Source of the DNA: Catellatospora vulcania
GTDB lineage: Bacteria; Actinomycetota; Actinomycetes; Mycobacteriales; Micromonosporaceae
Reading direction: 5' to 3'
DNA length: 64,000 nucleotides
NCBI RefSeq assembly: GCF_009720385.1
Contig: NZ_ML769308.1
Coordinates: 154,256 to 218,255 of the forward strand
Positions 31,383 through 40,272 of the stretch are shown piece after piece (within the stretch, counting starts at the first letter, position 1; every line of letters begins with the position of its first letter). A program made the position numbers and the translations under genes. Under the pieces are notes generated by a model. It had not been told where the DNA came from, made no database searches, and saw only the letters and a list, made by a program, of their open reading frames with translations.

Positions 31383-32507
31383 ATGTCCACCACACTCGCC
31401 GCTCGGCGGCGGGCCGCCATCTCCGCGCTGATCGTTGCCGTCGCCTCGGTCCTGCTGCTCACCACGGCGCTGGCGAAGATCGCCGACGCGCACGGCAACA
31501 TCGTCAGCCCGGCCTCGCGCAACTACGGCTGCTGGCAGCGCTGGGGCAGCGACTTCCAGAACCCGGCGATGGCCACCCAGGACCCCATGTGCTGGCAGGC
31601 CTGGCAGGCCGACCCCCAGGCCATGTGGAACTGGAACGGCCTGTTCCGCGAGGGCGTCGCCGGCAACCACCAGGGCGCCATCCCGGACGGCCAGCTGTGC
31701 AGCGCCGGCCACACCCAGAGCGGCCGCTACAACGCGATGGACACCGTCGGCGACTGGAAGGCGCAGTCGATCGCGAACAACTTCAGCGTCAAGCTCTACG
31801 ACCAGGCCAGCCACGGCGCGGACTACATCCGCGTGTACGTGACCAAGCAGGGGTACAACCCGATCACACAACCGCTGGGCTGGGGCAACCTGGAACTGGT
31901 CGGCCAGATCGGCAACACCCCGGCCGCGCAGTGGACCCCGGAGAGCGCGGGCGGCGTGTCGATCCAGGTCGGCGGCAGCGCCCCCGGGCGCACCGGCCGG
32001 CACATCGTCTACACCATCTGGCAGGCCAGCCACCTGGACCAGTCGTACTACTTCTGCAGCGACGTGACCTTCGGCGGCGTCACCCCCAGCCAGTCGGCGT
32101 CCCCGTCGGCCCCGGCCTCCCCGTCGGCATCCCCGTCGCCGAGCCGGCCGCCGTCGCCGAGCCCGTCGGCCTCGCCCCGCCCGTCGTCGTCCCCGCCGCC
32201 GCCCGGCGGCTGCTCGGCGACGTACTCGCTGACCGGCCAGTGGCCGGGCGGCTTCCAGGGTGAGGTCAAGGTGACCGCGGGCTCCTCCGCGATCACCAAG
32301 TGGACCGTCACGGTCACCTGGACCAACGGCCAGCAGATCACCAACGCCTGGAACGCCACAGTCACCACCAGCGGCTCCACCGCCACCGCCAAGAGCGTCG
32401 CCCACAACAGCGCCCTGTCCGCAGGAGCCAGCACCACCTTCGGCTTCCTCGGCAGCTACACCGGCTCCGCCAACGGCGCCCCCACCCTCACCTGCACCCC
32501 CACCTGA
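31383..32507 (+). CDS. AA10 lytic polysaccharide monooxygenase with C-terminal CBM2
   Basis: A 374-residue secreted copper enzyme. The signal peptide runs to IADA, leaving His37 (HGNIVSPASRNYGCW) as the N-terminal copper-brace residue; the second copper histidine is in YDQASHGADY. The WQAWQADPQAMWNWNGL and VVYTIWQASHLDQ-type segments closely resemble cellulose-active Streptomyces AA10 enzymes. A Pro/Ser linker (about residues 240-275) leads to a CBM2 domain with Trp residues and a terminal Cys pair (GGCSATY...TCTPT). It oxidatively cleaves cellulose or chitin. AAGGAG precedes the ATG. Ends at repeat A3. Confidence 0.95.
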   Translation: MSTTLAARRRAAISALIVAVASVLLLTTALAKIADAHGNIVSPASRNYGCWQRWGSDFQNPAMATQDPMCWQAWQADPQAMWNWNGLFREGVAGNHQGAIPDGQLCSAGHTQSGRYNAMDTVGDWKAQSIANNFSVKLYDQASHGADYIRVYVTKQGYNPITQPLGWGNLELVGQIGNTPAAQWTPESAGGVSIQVGGSAPGRTGRHIVYTIWQASHLDQSYYFCSDVTFGGVTPSQSASPSAPASPSASPSPSRPPSPSPSASPRPSSSPPPPGGCSATYSLTGQWPGGFQGEVKVTAGSSAITKWTVTVTWTNGQQITNAWNATVTTSGSTATAKSVAHNSALSAGASTTFGFLGSYTGSANGAPTLTCTPT

Positions 32508-32510
32508 CAG

Positions 32511-32558
32511 AAGGAAGGGCACCTTCTTATCGCTATGCGATGTAGAAGGTGCCCTTCC
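32511..32558. repeat. intergenic inverted repeat family A, copy A3
   Basis: A perfect 15-bp stem, GGAAGGGCACCTTCT (32513-32527) with AGAAGGTGCCCTTCC (32544-32558). It sits 3 nt past the stop of the monooxygenase and before the convergent membrane-protein stop, as a bidirectional terminator would. Confidence 0.85.
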
Positions 32559-32612
32559 CAACGCTGAGCCCGCTGCGGGCAGCGCCCCCGAGGTGCTGCC
32601 CGCAGCGGTCCG

Positions 32613-33722
32613 TCAGGACGGCGCGGCCGCCCGCTTCAGCCGGGCCTCGCGCTCGGCGGCCCGCCCCAGCCCGATCAGGTACGCGTGCCGCTCGCCGCGC
32701 TCCACCAGCGCCGCCCCGCTGAGGAAGAGCAACACCGGGAACCCGACGAGGAACACCCACTGCACGGGTTCGAGCAGCACGGGCGGGTTGAACCGCTGGG
32801 TCGACATGATGAAGCCGTTGAACAGGGTCGGCACGAGCAGGTACAACGTCAGCGCGGGCGTGAACATGGCCACCAGCCGGCGGCGCACCGGCGAGGCGGT
32901 CCTCAGCAGGCAGACCAGGATGACGAGGACGAGGATCGGCCCGGACACCTCCGAGATGATGCCGCTGAGGTAGTAGCCACCGAAGCCGCCGGACGTGCTG
33001 TAGCCGCCGAACGCGCTGATCCCGTCGATGGCGCCGCCGGGTGTCCGGGTGACCACCGAGAGCATCACCTCGACGATGGGCAGGACGGCCAGCGCCGCGA
33101 ACGCGAGCGTCACGATGACGGTGCGGCGGTCGCCGAGGCCAACCTGCGGCCGGGTCCGGCCGCGGGCGGTGAGGGCCAGCGCGGCGCTGATCCCGAGCAC
33201 GATCATCCACCAGAACAGGACCAGGCCGGTGGGCCCGGTCGAGTAGTCGAGCAGCACCCGCGCGAGCTCGCACAGCGCCGCAGTCCAGGCGCCCACGGCC
33301 GCGACGAGACGGAATCCGGTGTACGCGAACACGACCGCCACCGTCCAGCCGGCCAGCGGAAGCCAGGCCGTCACCGGGAGCGGGATGAGCAGCCCTTCGT
33401 AGCGCCAGATCCAGATCAGTCTCGAAGCCAGCGCGCCGGCGTGGAAAGTGAACATCATGAACGAGGCGACCAGCGCGAACACCGCGGTGGCCGGAGCCCA
33501 GCGCGAGCCGGCCGCGCCCCCGCCGCGCCCGCCCAGGCGCATCCATGCCGCGCAGCGGACCAGGTTCGCCGTCTCGCGCAGGCCGGGGTAGCGCTGCTGC
33601 GGCTTCGCACCGGCCATCAGCACGCCGATCATCTCGTCCTCGTACTCGTGCCGGTGCGCGGCCGGGAACAGGGCGAGCAGGCGCTCGTAGCGCCGGGCCA
33701 GCTTCTCGTCGGGCTCGCTCAC
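32613..33722 (-). CDS. PadR-associated membrane protein (hypothetical)
   Basis: A 369-residue protein. The first 55 residues (RRYERLLALFPAAHRHEYEDEMIGVLM) form a soluble helical head typical of membrane proteins partnered with PadR regulators, followed by eight or so membrane segments. A Gly/Tyr/Ser-rich external loop (FGGYSTSGGFGGYYLSG) lies near residue 240. No reaction is known. The GTG start overlaps the PadR stop by 4 nt, so the two are cotranscribed. Confidence 0.78.
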   Translation of the reverse strand: MSEPDEKLARRYERLLALFPAAHRHEYEDEMIGVLMAGAKPQQRYPGLRETANLVRCAAWMRLGGRGGGAAGSRWAPATAVFALVASFMMFTFHAGALASRLIWIWRYEGLLIPLPVTAWLPLAGWTVAVVFAYTGFRLVAAVGAWTAALCELARVLLDYSTGPTGLVLFWWMIVLGISAALALTARGRTRPQVGLGDRRTVIVTLAFAALAVLPIVEVMLSVVTRTPGGAIDGISAFGGYSTSGGFGGYYLSGIISEVSGPILVLVILVCLLRTASPVRRRLVAMFTPALTLYLLVPTLFNGFIMSTQRFNPPVLLEPVQWVFLVGFPVLLFLSGAALVERGERHAYLIGLGRAAEREARLKRAAAPS

Positions 33723-34066
33723 GCCGCCCCCGTCCCCGGGCGCAGGATGACCCCGGCCAGCCGGGCGGCGGCCGCGTCGGCGTTGCGGCGCAGGCGCACC
33801 GTCTCGGCGGCCAGCCGCTCCTGCCCGACCCCGGTGAGCCGGTAGTAGCGGCGCAGCCGGGAGGCGACGATCTCCTCGCGGTCCACTTCGATCAGACCGC
33901 CCTCGCGCAGCCGGTCGAGTACGGAGTAGAGGGTGCCGGTGTGCAGGCGGACCTGCCCACCGGAGATGTCGAGCACGTCCTCGATCACGGCATAGCCGTG
34001 TTTGGGTTCCGCCGCCAGCGCTGTGAGGATCAGGAAGGCGGGCTCCCCCATGGATATCTCAGCCAT
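33719..34066 (-). CDS. PadR-family transcriptional regulator
   Basis: A 115-residue winged-helix protein, the length of the short PadR class. It begins MAEISMGEPAFLILTALA and has the PadR pattern KHGYAVIEDV...LHTGTLYSVLDRLREGGLIEVDRE and RRYYRLTGVGQERL. It likely represses its own operon with the overlapping membrane protein. Upstream, CATAT (34075-34079) and ATATG (34092-34096) are spaced halves that could form its operator. Confidence 0.9.
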   Translation of the reverse strand: MAEISMGEPAFLILTALAAEPKHGYAVIEDVLDISGGQVRLHTGTLYSVLDRLREGGLIEVDREEIVASRLRRYYRLTGVGQERLAAETVRLRRNADAAAARLAGVILRPGTGAA

Positions 34067-34112
34067 GCCGGCAGCATATACGCGTAGCAAACATATGTAA
34101 TCAGCAGAGCCG

Positions 34113-34784
34113 TCATGCGGTCGTGTTCGGACTGTCGTGATCGGGCAGCCCGAACAAGGGCAGGCATGGCGTCAGTCCTTCGACGGTCACCGGAGCATGC
34201 TCGCGCTGCAGCCACACCTGCCTGGTCAGCCGAAGCCGCCGGATCACCCGCAGGCGGCCCTGGTCCTCGTGGCGCTCGATGCCGTCGTGGGCGTAGCCGA
34301 GCTTGGCCGACACGCCCAGCGAGGCGTGGTTGTCGGTGAACGCCGACGAGACCAGGTCCGTCGCGCCGAGGTGCGCGAAGGCCAGGTGGGCGACCGCCGC
34401 CCGCATCTCGGCGCCGATGCCCCGGCCCTGGTGCCGCCTGCCCAGCCAGCTCGCGGTCGCGCACTCGGCGGTCACCGCGAGGTCCGTGGCCTTGAGCATC
34501 TGCACGCCGACCGGAGCGCCGTCGAGGAACACCGTGAGCAGGAGCTTCCAGGATCGGGGCGTCCACTGGCCGAGCAGGCTCCAGTGGTGCAGCACCACCG
34601 ACCGGGCCCGCTCGGCCGGGGGCAGCTCGGTCCAGCGGATGCGGAACGGCATGTACGCCGGGTCGTGCACGCCCTCGGCGGCGACGTCGGCGAGCGCGGC
34701 CAGCTCCTCCTGGTCGGGCAGTCGCAGTTGCAGGCGTGGTGTGGTCAACTGCAGGCCGACGAGCGGGAAATGATCGATGAGCAT
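34113..34784 (-). CDS. GNAT-family N-acetyltransferase (RimJ/RimL-like)
   Basis: A 223-residue acetyltransferase. TPRLQLRLPDQEELAAL opens the RimJ/RimL-type domain, the acetyl-CoA loop is LGRRHQGRGIGAEMRAAVA and the following strand-helix is TDLVSSAFTDNHASLGVSAKLGY. The substrate is unknown; relatives modify protein N-termini or antibiotics. No good ribosome site precedes the ATG at 34784, and the frame stays open to a GTG at 34820, so the start is uncertain. Confidence 0.88.
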   Translation of the reverse strand: MLIDHFPLVGLQLTTPRLQLRLPDQEELAALADVAAEGVHDPAYMPFRIRWTELPPAERARSVVLHHWSLLGQWTPRSWKLLLTVFLDGAPVGVQMLKATDLAVTAECATASWLGRRHQGRGIGAEMRAAVAHLAFAHLGATDLVSSAFTDNHASLGVSAKLGYAHDGIERHEDQGRLRVIRRLRLTRQVWLQREHAPVTVEGLTPCLPLFGLPDHDSPNTTA

Positions 34785-35022
34785 GACGCGATGGTCGCGG
34801 CGCCCGGCGAACCCGGTCAACGCGATTTCGGCAGCGCCGGGTGGTGGCCCGCCGCCGGGGCGGCCGTGCGTACGATGTCGTGTTTGACGCTGTTCGCGCC
34901 GTTAGGCCTGGTCGGCGGCGTTCAACCGCGGACGCCGCCCGTCGCATTCCGCCCGTGCGGGTGATCTAGTCGATAGCCCGTATGCTGTGAATCCGCGCCG
35001 CCCCGAAGGTACCGTTCCGCCC

Positions 35023-35568
35023 ATGTTGATCCAGGATCAGGCCGTGGCGTCCGCGCCCTGGACCGGCCTCACCATCGGGCAGTCGACCGGAATCTCCCCG
35101 CTGCGCCGCCCCCCGGCCCCCGCCGTGCCCGGCACCCGCGCGGTCGTCGAGGAGTACCTGACCCGGCTGGCGCAGGGCGACGCTGAGCACATCGCGGAGC
35201 TGTTCGCGGACGAGGTCGAGTGCTACGTCGCCGCGACCGAGGCGGCGCCGTGGATGGCCAGCCGCGGGCTGGCCGCGGACTTCCTGCGGGTGACCATGCC
35301 GCGATTCGAGCTCGGCCGCAGCACGGTCGAGGCGGACAAGGTGCTGGTGGACGGCGCCGACGCGGTGGTGCTCGGCCACTTCATCCACGTGATCAAGCCG
35401 ACCGGTCGCCGGCTGTCCACGCCGGTCGCCATCCACCTGAGCGTGACGGCCGGGCGCATCCACTCGATGCACCTCTACGAGGACAACGTCGCGCTCGTCT
35501 CGCGCATCCGCGGCAAGCGCCCGATCACTTCCTCGGCCTGCGCCGCGGCCAAGAACGCCCTGGGCTGA
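35023..35568 (+). CDS. SnoaL/NTF2-like protein
   Basis: A 181-residue protein whose residues 40-165 match the NTF2/SnoaL cone fold: VVEEYLTRLAQGDAEHIAELFADEVECYV, then FLRVTMPRFELG, and HLYEDNVALV at the end. Members are ketosteroid-isomerase-like enzymes, polyketide cyclases or ligand pockets. The first 35 residues are Pro-rich and probably disordered. The ATG lies 7 nt after TACCGT (35010-35015) without a ribosome site, suggesting a leaderless transcript. Confidence 0.78.
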   Translation: MLIQDQAVASAPWTGLTIGQSTGISPLRRPPAPAVPGTRAVVEEYLTRLAQGDAEHIAELFADEVECYVAATEAAPWMASRGLAADFLRVTMPRFELGRSTVEADKVLVDGADAVVLGHFIHVIKPTGRRLSTPVAIHLSVTAGRIHSMHLYEDNVALVSRIRGKRPITSSACAAAKNALG

Positions 35569-35653
35569 CCGGTTCTCGAGCTGACGATGACCGGGTCGTT
35601 CCGTCCTGGGACGCCGCGTGACGGCAGGACCGGACGAGCGGGAAGATGACCGT

Positions 35654-36484
35654 ATGACCAACGAGACGACGGTGAAGCTCGCGCACGGCGCCGTGATGCC
35701 GCGCATCGGGCTCGGCACCTGGCCGATGGACGACGCCCAGGCCGCGAGTTGCGTGGTGCAGGCCGTCGAGGCGGGTTACCGGCTGTTCGACACGGCGGAG
35801 AACTACGGCAACGAGCGCGGCGTCGGCCAGGGCATGCGCGACGCCGCCCTCCCCCGGGAGGAGCTGTTCGTCACCACCAAGTTCAACGCCCGCTGGCACG
35901 GCCGCGACCTGGTGCGCCGGGCGTTCGACGCGTCCGCCGACCGGCTCGGCGTCGACTATGTCGACCTGCTGCTGATCCACTGGCCGAACCCCGAGCAGGA
36001 CCGCTACGTCGACGCCTGGAAGGGCATGGTCGCCCTGCTGGAGGAGGGCCGCCTGCGTGCCGTGGGCGTGTCGAACTTCAAGCCGGCCCACCTGGAGCGG
36101 CTGCGCGCCGAGACCGGGACCCTGCCCGACGTCAACCAGGTGCAGCTCAGCCCGCGTATCGCCCGCAAGCTGCCGCGGGCGTACCACGCCGAGCACGGCA
36201 TCGTGACGCAGTCGTGGAGCCCGCTCGGCCAGGGCCGGGAGCTGCTGGCCGATCCGGTGATCGGCGAGATCGCAGCCGCTCACGGGCGCAGCCCGGCACA
36301 GGTCGTGCTGCGCTGGCATCTGCAGCTCGGGCTGACCGCGGTGCCGAAGTCGGCGGATCCGCAGCGGATGCGCGACAACCTGGCCGTCTTCGACTTCGTG
36401 TTGAGCGAGGCGGAGATGGGCCGGATCTCGGGCCTCGACCAGGGCGAGCGCGCGGCGGTGGACTCCGACCTCGTCGGTCACTGA
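35654..36484 (+). CDS. aldo/keto reductase
   Basis: A 276-residue TIM-barrel oxidoreductase of the 2,5-diketo-gluconate reductase subfamily. The tetrad is visible: Asp and Tyr in RLFDTAENYGNERGVG, Lys in VTTKFNARW and His in LLIHWPNP. NADPH contacts appear in VPKSADPQRMRDN. It reduces small aldehydes or ketones. The DUF1232 gene follows 7 nt later on the same strand, so the two are probably cotranscribed. Confidence 0.93.
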   Translation: MTNETTVKLAHGAVMPRIGLGTWPMDDAQAASCVVQAVEAGYRLFDTAENYGNERGVGQGMRDAALPREELFVTTKFNARWHGRDLVRRAFDASADRLGVDYVDLLLIHWPNPEQDRYVDAWKGMVALLEEGRLRAVGVSNFKPAHLERLRAETGTLPDVNQVQLSPRIARKLPRAYHAEHGIVTQSWSPLGQGRELLADPVIGEIAAAHGRSPAQVVLRWHLQLGLTAVPKSADPQRMRDNLAVFDFVLSEAEMGRISGLDQGERAAVDSDLVGH

Positions 36485-36491
36485 GCAACCC

Positions 36492-36902
36492 GTGGGCCGG
36501 GAGCTGCTGATCGGCGTCGCGGTGGCGCTGCTGGCGTCGTGGCTGGCGCTGGTCGTCGGCCTGCTGCTGGTGCGGCCGAAAGGCCCGCTGCTGGCCGAGG
36601 CGGTGCGGTTGCTGCCGGACCTGCTGCGGCTGCTGCGCCGGCTGGCCGCCGACAGAACCCTGCCCCGGGGCGTGCGCGTGCGGCTGGCACTGCTGATGGT
36701 GTATCTGGCGATCCCGTTCGACCTGATCCCCGACTTCCTGCCGATCATCGGGTACGCCGATGACGCGATCATCGTCGCGCTGGTGCTGCGCTCGGTGGTG
36801 CGCCGGGCTGGGCTGGATGCGGTCCGCCGGCACTGGCCGGGCACCGACGACGGATTCGCGGCGCTCACCCGGCTGGCCGGGCTGGACCGCCCCGAACCCT
36901 GA
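36492..36902 (+). CDS. YkvA-like DUF1232 membrane protein
   Basis: A 136-residue protein. An N-terminal membrane helix (residues 4-27) precedes the DUF1232 motif YLAIPFDLIPDFLPIIGYADDAIIV, a hairpin of short hydrophobic helices with two conserved aspartates. The function of the family is not known to me. It starts with GTG only 7 nt after the aldo/keto reductase stop. Confidence 0.85.
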   Translation: MGRELLIGVAVALLASWLALVVGLLLVRPKGPLLAEAVRLLPDLLRLLRRLAADRTLPRGVRVRLALLMVYLAIPFDLIPDFLPIIGYADDAIIVALVLRSVVRRAGLDAVRRHWPGTDDGFAALTRLAGLDRPEP

Positions 36903-36957
36903 TCTCGTCCCGGTACATCGTGGTCGGCGACGTGGTCAGCGCCGGGACGGTTCGCCG

Positions 36958-37332
36958 TCAGCCCAGCGGGCCGCGCTCGACGCAGAACTCGTTGCCCTCC
37001 GGGTCGGCCAGGACGACCCAGCCGCGCCCGTCGGGGCGGCGCTGGTCGTCGACGATCGTCGCGCCGATGCCGACCAGGCGCTCGACCTCCTCGTCGCGGC
37101 TGCGCTCCTGCGGCTGCAGGTCCAGGTGCACGCGGTTCTTGCCGGTCTTGCCCTCCGGCACCGGGATGAACAGCAGGTTGATCCCGTGCGGCCCGACCAG
37201 GCGGCCGTTGGGGTCACCGGGGCCGTTCGGGTCCTCGGGGTCCTCCTGCCATCCGGTCACCTTGGTCCAGAACAGGGACTGGGCGTAGCAGTCGTGGCAG
37301 TCGACGGTGATGCTGTGCAGAGCCATGGTCAT
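36958..37332 (-). CDS. VOC (glyoxalase/bleomycin-resistance) superfamily protein
   Basis: A 124-residue two-module beta-alpha-beta protein: ITVDCHDCYAQSLFWTKVTGW in the first half and KNRVHLDLQPQERSRDEEVERL in the second, ending WVVLADPEGNEFCVERG. Metal ligands could be the early His/Glu and the His of VHLDL. The substrate is unknown. Two ATGs lie two codons apart (37332 and 37326); I give the longer. An ATATCGAT octamer lies just upstream at 37347-37354. Confidence 0.85.
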   Translation of the reverse strand: MTMALHSITVDCHDCYAQSLFWTKVTGWQEDPEDPNGPGDPNGRLVGPHGINLLFIPVPEGKTGKNRVHLDLQPQERSRDEEVERLVGIGATIVDDQRRPDGRGWVVLADPEGNEFCVERGPLG

Positions 37333-37406
37333 GCGGCCATGATCACATATCGATCTCCTGCCATGCCTGCCCTTTTCGCGCCGGCTGCCACGCCCCGCCC
37401 GGTGCG

Positions 37407-38981
37407 TCAGCTGACGGACCGGGCCAGGGCCCACTCTCCCTCGGCGACCAGCAGCGGCCAGTTCAGCGGGGCGGGATTCGCGCCGGTGGCCGCGTCCAGC
37501 CGGGTCACCAGCTCGGCGAAGCTGATGCCGCGTTCCACCGCCGCGCAGCGCGCGACCAGGCACAGGTAGGCCGCCTCCAGGGCCACGGACAGCCCGTACG
37601 CGTCGGTCATCGGCTCGCCGCGGTGCGCGAAGGCGTGCCGGGCCCGCACCGCGCGGGCCATGTCCCAGCGGGCCGTGCGCCGGGTCCGGGGGACCGCCGG
37701 GCGCGGGTCGGTCACCAGCCGCAGCAGCTCCGCACGGCGCTGCGCGAGCAGCCCGTTCCACTCGTACACCGCGGCGAGCTCGGGCCACCGCGGCCCGGTG
37801 AGCAGCGCGAGATCCGCGGCGTCGTCGCCGGTGGCCCACGGCCCGCGATCGCTGCGGGCGTGGGCCGGGCAGGGCCGGCGCAGGTACTGCTGGAGGTGGC
37901 GGAACAGCGCCCGGGGTGTCTGGACCGCGAGCAGGATGGCGGCGATCTCGATGGTGCGCGCGAACGCCGTGCGCTGCGCCCACGGGCCCTCGTCGCACTC
38001 GAAGCCGATGTCGAGCAGCGGCAGCAGCGCCTGGAAGGCGTCGCGGACCGAGCCCCGCGCCAGCTCGCGCAGCGCCATCAGGTACTGCAGCAGCAGCGTG
38101 TGGATCACCGGATCGGTCTTGGCGGCGTCCATGACGCGCTGGGTCATCCGGCCGTCGATCGCCTCGGGCGGCTCGTACGCGAACCGCGGCGGCATCGGGA
38201 AGCGGACGGTCCGCCCTTGGGGGGCCGGGTACTCGTCGTGCACGATGACCATCTCGTGGCCGATGGTCAGCGGCCGGTTCGGTGGCCGGAGCTGGAGCTG
38301 GTAGCGGTCGAAATGCTCCAGGAAGTTCATCGCGGCCGCGGTCGGGTCGTTCGCGGTCACCTCCGCCAGCAGGTAGCGCGGGGTGCGGGCGGCGTGCCCG
38401 GCCGTCTCGGCGGCGACGACGATCCGCTGGAAGGCCGGTTCCAGCGTGTCGAAATACGGCTGCGTCCAGCCGAAACTTTTGATCATCGTGCCGCCCCGGA
38501 CGACCGGGACCGCCAGCCGGAAGGGGCGGGCGGTGGTCCGCTTGGCGTGCCAGTGCTGCAGCTCGTCGAGCTGGTCCTGCAGCCGCTGCCCGTTGAGCAG
38601 GATCCGCTGCGCGCCGAGCAGGGTCTGCGGGCTGTACCCGGCCAGGATCAGGCCGTGCGCCATGCGCTGCGCGCTGCCCGCCGGGTCGGCCTGCACCTGC
38701 TCGGCGGTCAGCCGCTCGAACATCACCTTCGGGGTGGCCTGCCATTCCTCGTCGAGCAGCGCCGCGTACAGGGTGCTGCCGTTGAGCCGCCGCTTGTCGG
38801 CCCCGGTGGTCTCGACCGCGGCGAGCTCCTTGCGCAGCAGCCCGTCCGAGACCGGCCGCAGCCGCCAGCGGAAGTCGACCTCCGGCGAGAGCATCTCGAT
38901 CCACCGCTGGAGGAAGAGCCGCTGCGCTGCGGGCATCTTCCGGTACTGCCGGGGCTGGTTGCCCGCCAGGGGAGTCCACAT
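37407..38981 (-). CDS. hypothetical protein with C-terminal HEPN-like motif
   Basis: A 524-residue soluble protein that I do not recognise. Residues 1-150 are charged and helical; residues 155-280 contain strand-rich segments (PFRLAVPVVRGGTMIKSF, RPLTIGHEMVIVHDEYP); the C-terminal 250 residues are mostly helical. Near the end, VRARHAFAHRGEPMTDAYGLS holds Arg448-x4-His453, matching the R-x4-6-H signature of HEPN domains, which are often ribonucleases in defence or toxin systems. There is no partner gene of a toxin type. It stands alone, separated from the M20 peptidase by a terminator. The HEPN assignment rests on one motif. Confidence 0.65.
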   Translation of the reverse strand: MWTPLAGNQPRQYRKMPAAQRLFLQRWIEMLSPEVDFRWRLRPVSDGLLRKELAAVETTGADKRRLNGSTLYAALLDEEWQATPKVMFERLTAEQVQADPAGSAQRMAHGLILAGYSPQTLLGAQRILLNGQRLQDQLDELQHWHAKRTTARPFRLAVPVVRGGTMIKSFGWTQPYFDTLEPAFQRIVVAAETAGHAARTPRYLLAEVTANDPTAAAMNFLEHFDRYQLQLRPPNRPLTIGHEMVIVHDEYPAPQGRTVRFPMPPRFAYEPPEAIDGRMTQRVMDAAKTDPVIHTLLLQYLMALRELARGSVRDAFQALLPLLDIGFECDEGPWAQRTAFARTIEIAAILLAVQTPRALFRHLQQYLRRPCPAHARSDRGPWATGDDAADLALLTGPRWPELAAVYEWNGLLAQRRAELLRLVTDPRPAVPRTRRTARWDMARAVRARHAFAHRGEPMTDAYGLSVALEAAYLCLVARCAAVERGISFAELVTRLDAATGANPAPLNWPLLVAEGEWALARSVS

Positions 38982-39049
38982 GGGCCGTCTCCGGTTCGGC
39001 TGGGGAGGCGGGTTGCCTCACGCGCGAGCGAAAGCTGTCGGTGAAAAGG

Positions 39050-39075
39050 AGGGCGGGCCGGTCCCGGCCCGCCCT
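39050..39075. terminator. hairpin terminator after the M20 peptidase
   Basis: A perfect 11-bp stem, AGGGCGGGCCG with CGGCCCGCCCT, with a 4-nt loop. It lies 11 nt past the stop of the minus-strand peptidase. Confidence 0.75.
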
Positions 39076-39086
39076 CGGCCGGGCGC

Positions 39087-40205
39087 TCAGGCCCGGGGAC
39101 GCAGCACCCGATCGACGAGCGCGGCGAGCAGCGCGGCCCGCTCGGCCATCGCGGGCAGGTCGATCCATTCGCCCTCGGCGTGGGCGTTGCCGCCGACCGG
39201 CCCGAGCCCGTCCAGGGTGGGGATGCCGTACCCGGCGGTCAGGTTGCCGTCGGAGGCCCCGCCGACCGCGACGCCCGCGGGCGCGGCCAGCCCCAGCTCG
39301 GCCGCCACCGTGCGGGCGAGCTCGTAGAGCCGGGCGGAGGCGGACGGCGGCAGCGCGGGCCGGTGCACGCCGCCGTGCACGGTCAGCCGGCTGCCCGCCA
39401 GGACGGGCCGCAGCCCGTGTATCGCCCGGTCCACCCGCTCGAATTCGGCCTGGTGGAAGGCGCGCACGTCGACGGCGACACCGCCGGCGGCCGGGACGGT
39501 GTTCTCGGTGGTGCCGGCGGCCAGCACGGTCGGGGTCACCGTGGTCTCGGCCTCGCCGAGCGCGGCCACCGCCAGGATCTGGTGCGCCAGCTCCACCCCG
39601 GCGTTGACCCCGCGGGCCGGGTCCAGGCCGGCGTGGGCGGCCCGGCCGGTGACCTCGACCCGGTAGCGGGCGATGCCCTTGCGGGCGGTCTTGAGCGCGC
39701 CGTCGGCGCTGGGCTCGCATACCAGCGCGGCCAGGGCACCGCGGCCCGCCCGTTCGATCAGCACCCGGGAGTCGGGCGAGCCGATCTCCTCGTCGGCGTT
39801 GACGACGACGGTGACGCCGTCGAGCGAGGGCAGCGTGGACAGCCCGTGGAACAGCTGGACCAGGCCCGCCTTCATGTCGAAGCAGCCCGGCCCGGTGGCC
39901 CGGTCGCCGTCGACCTGGAACGGCCAGCGGGCCAGGGTGCCCACCGGCCAGACCGTGTCGTGGTGGCCGATCAGCAGGACCCGGGTGGGGCCGTGGCTCC
40001 AGACGAGGTGGGAGCCGTGGTGCTCCGGGGCGCTGCCGAGCAGCCGGCTGCCGAGGGCGGCGACCGCCTGCGCGCTGCCGGCGGTGGCGGTCGGATCCTC
40101 CGACGGCGACTCGACGGCGACCAGCCCGGCGAGGTCCTCGATCAGCCGGGGGAGGCGTTCCCGCAGGCTGTGCAGGGTGGGGTCGATGGGCGCGAAGTCT
40201 GACAC
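39087..40205 (-). CDS. M20-family metallopeptidase (glutamate carboxypeptidase-like)
   Basis: A 372-residue zinc exopeptidase. Metal ligands and catalytic residues appear in order: LIGHHDTVWP, GCFDMKAGL, VVNADEEIGS, LVCEPS and a late GGNAHAEGEWID. The order and the NADEEIGS motif match the ArgE/DapE/CPG2 group that cleaves C-terminal glutamate or N-acyl amino acids. GGAGGCACC precedes the ATG. It diverges from the GntR regulator, whose operator lies between them, so this is its likely target gene. Confidence 0.92.
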   Translation of the reverse strand: MSDFAPIDPTLHSLRERLPRLIEDLAGLVAVESPSEDPTATAGSAQAVAALGSRLLGSAPEHHGSHLVWSHGPTRVLLIGHHDTVWPVGTLARWPFQVDGDRATGPGCFDMKAGLVQLFHGLSTLPSLDGVTVVVNADEEIGSPDSRVLIERAGRGALAALVCEPSADGALKTARKGIARYRVEVTGRAAHAGLDPARGVNAGVELAHQILAVAALGEAETTVTPTVLAAGTTENTVPAAGGVAVDVRAFHQAEFERVDRAIHGLRPVLAGSRLTVHGGVHRPALPPSASARLYELARTVAAELGLAAPAGVAVGGASDGNLTAGYGIPTLDGLGPVGGNAHAEGEWIDLPAMAERAALLAALVDRVLRPRA

Positions 40206-40234
40206 GGGTGCCTCCGGCGGTAGCTCGGCAGATC

Positions 40235-40272
40235 ATCTACATTGACTAGACAATGTAGATGTTGCGTATGAT
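40235..40272. promoter_or_regulatory. GntR operator over a promoter
   Basis: Perfect 10-bp inverted repeats ATCTACATTG (40235-40244) and CAATGTAGAT (40251-40260) with spacer ACTAGA. TTGACT (40242-40247) and TATGAT (40267-40272), 19 nt apart, look like the -35 and -10 of the plus-strand promoter, so a bound regulator would block it. The site also lies 30 nt upstream of the divergent peptidase start. Confidence 0.8.

Noticed and set aside
30527-31522. N-terminal extension of the MMPL transporter frame
   Set aside because: It runs antisense through marR and the AA10 promoter; GGAGG and a normal first membrane helix place the start at 30526.
37333-40236. Long minus-strand frame upstream of the VOC gene
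   Set aside because: Arg/Pro-rich shadow of the HEPN-like and M20 genes in another frame.
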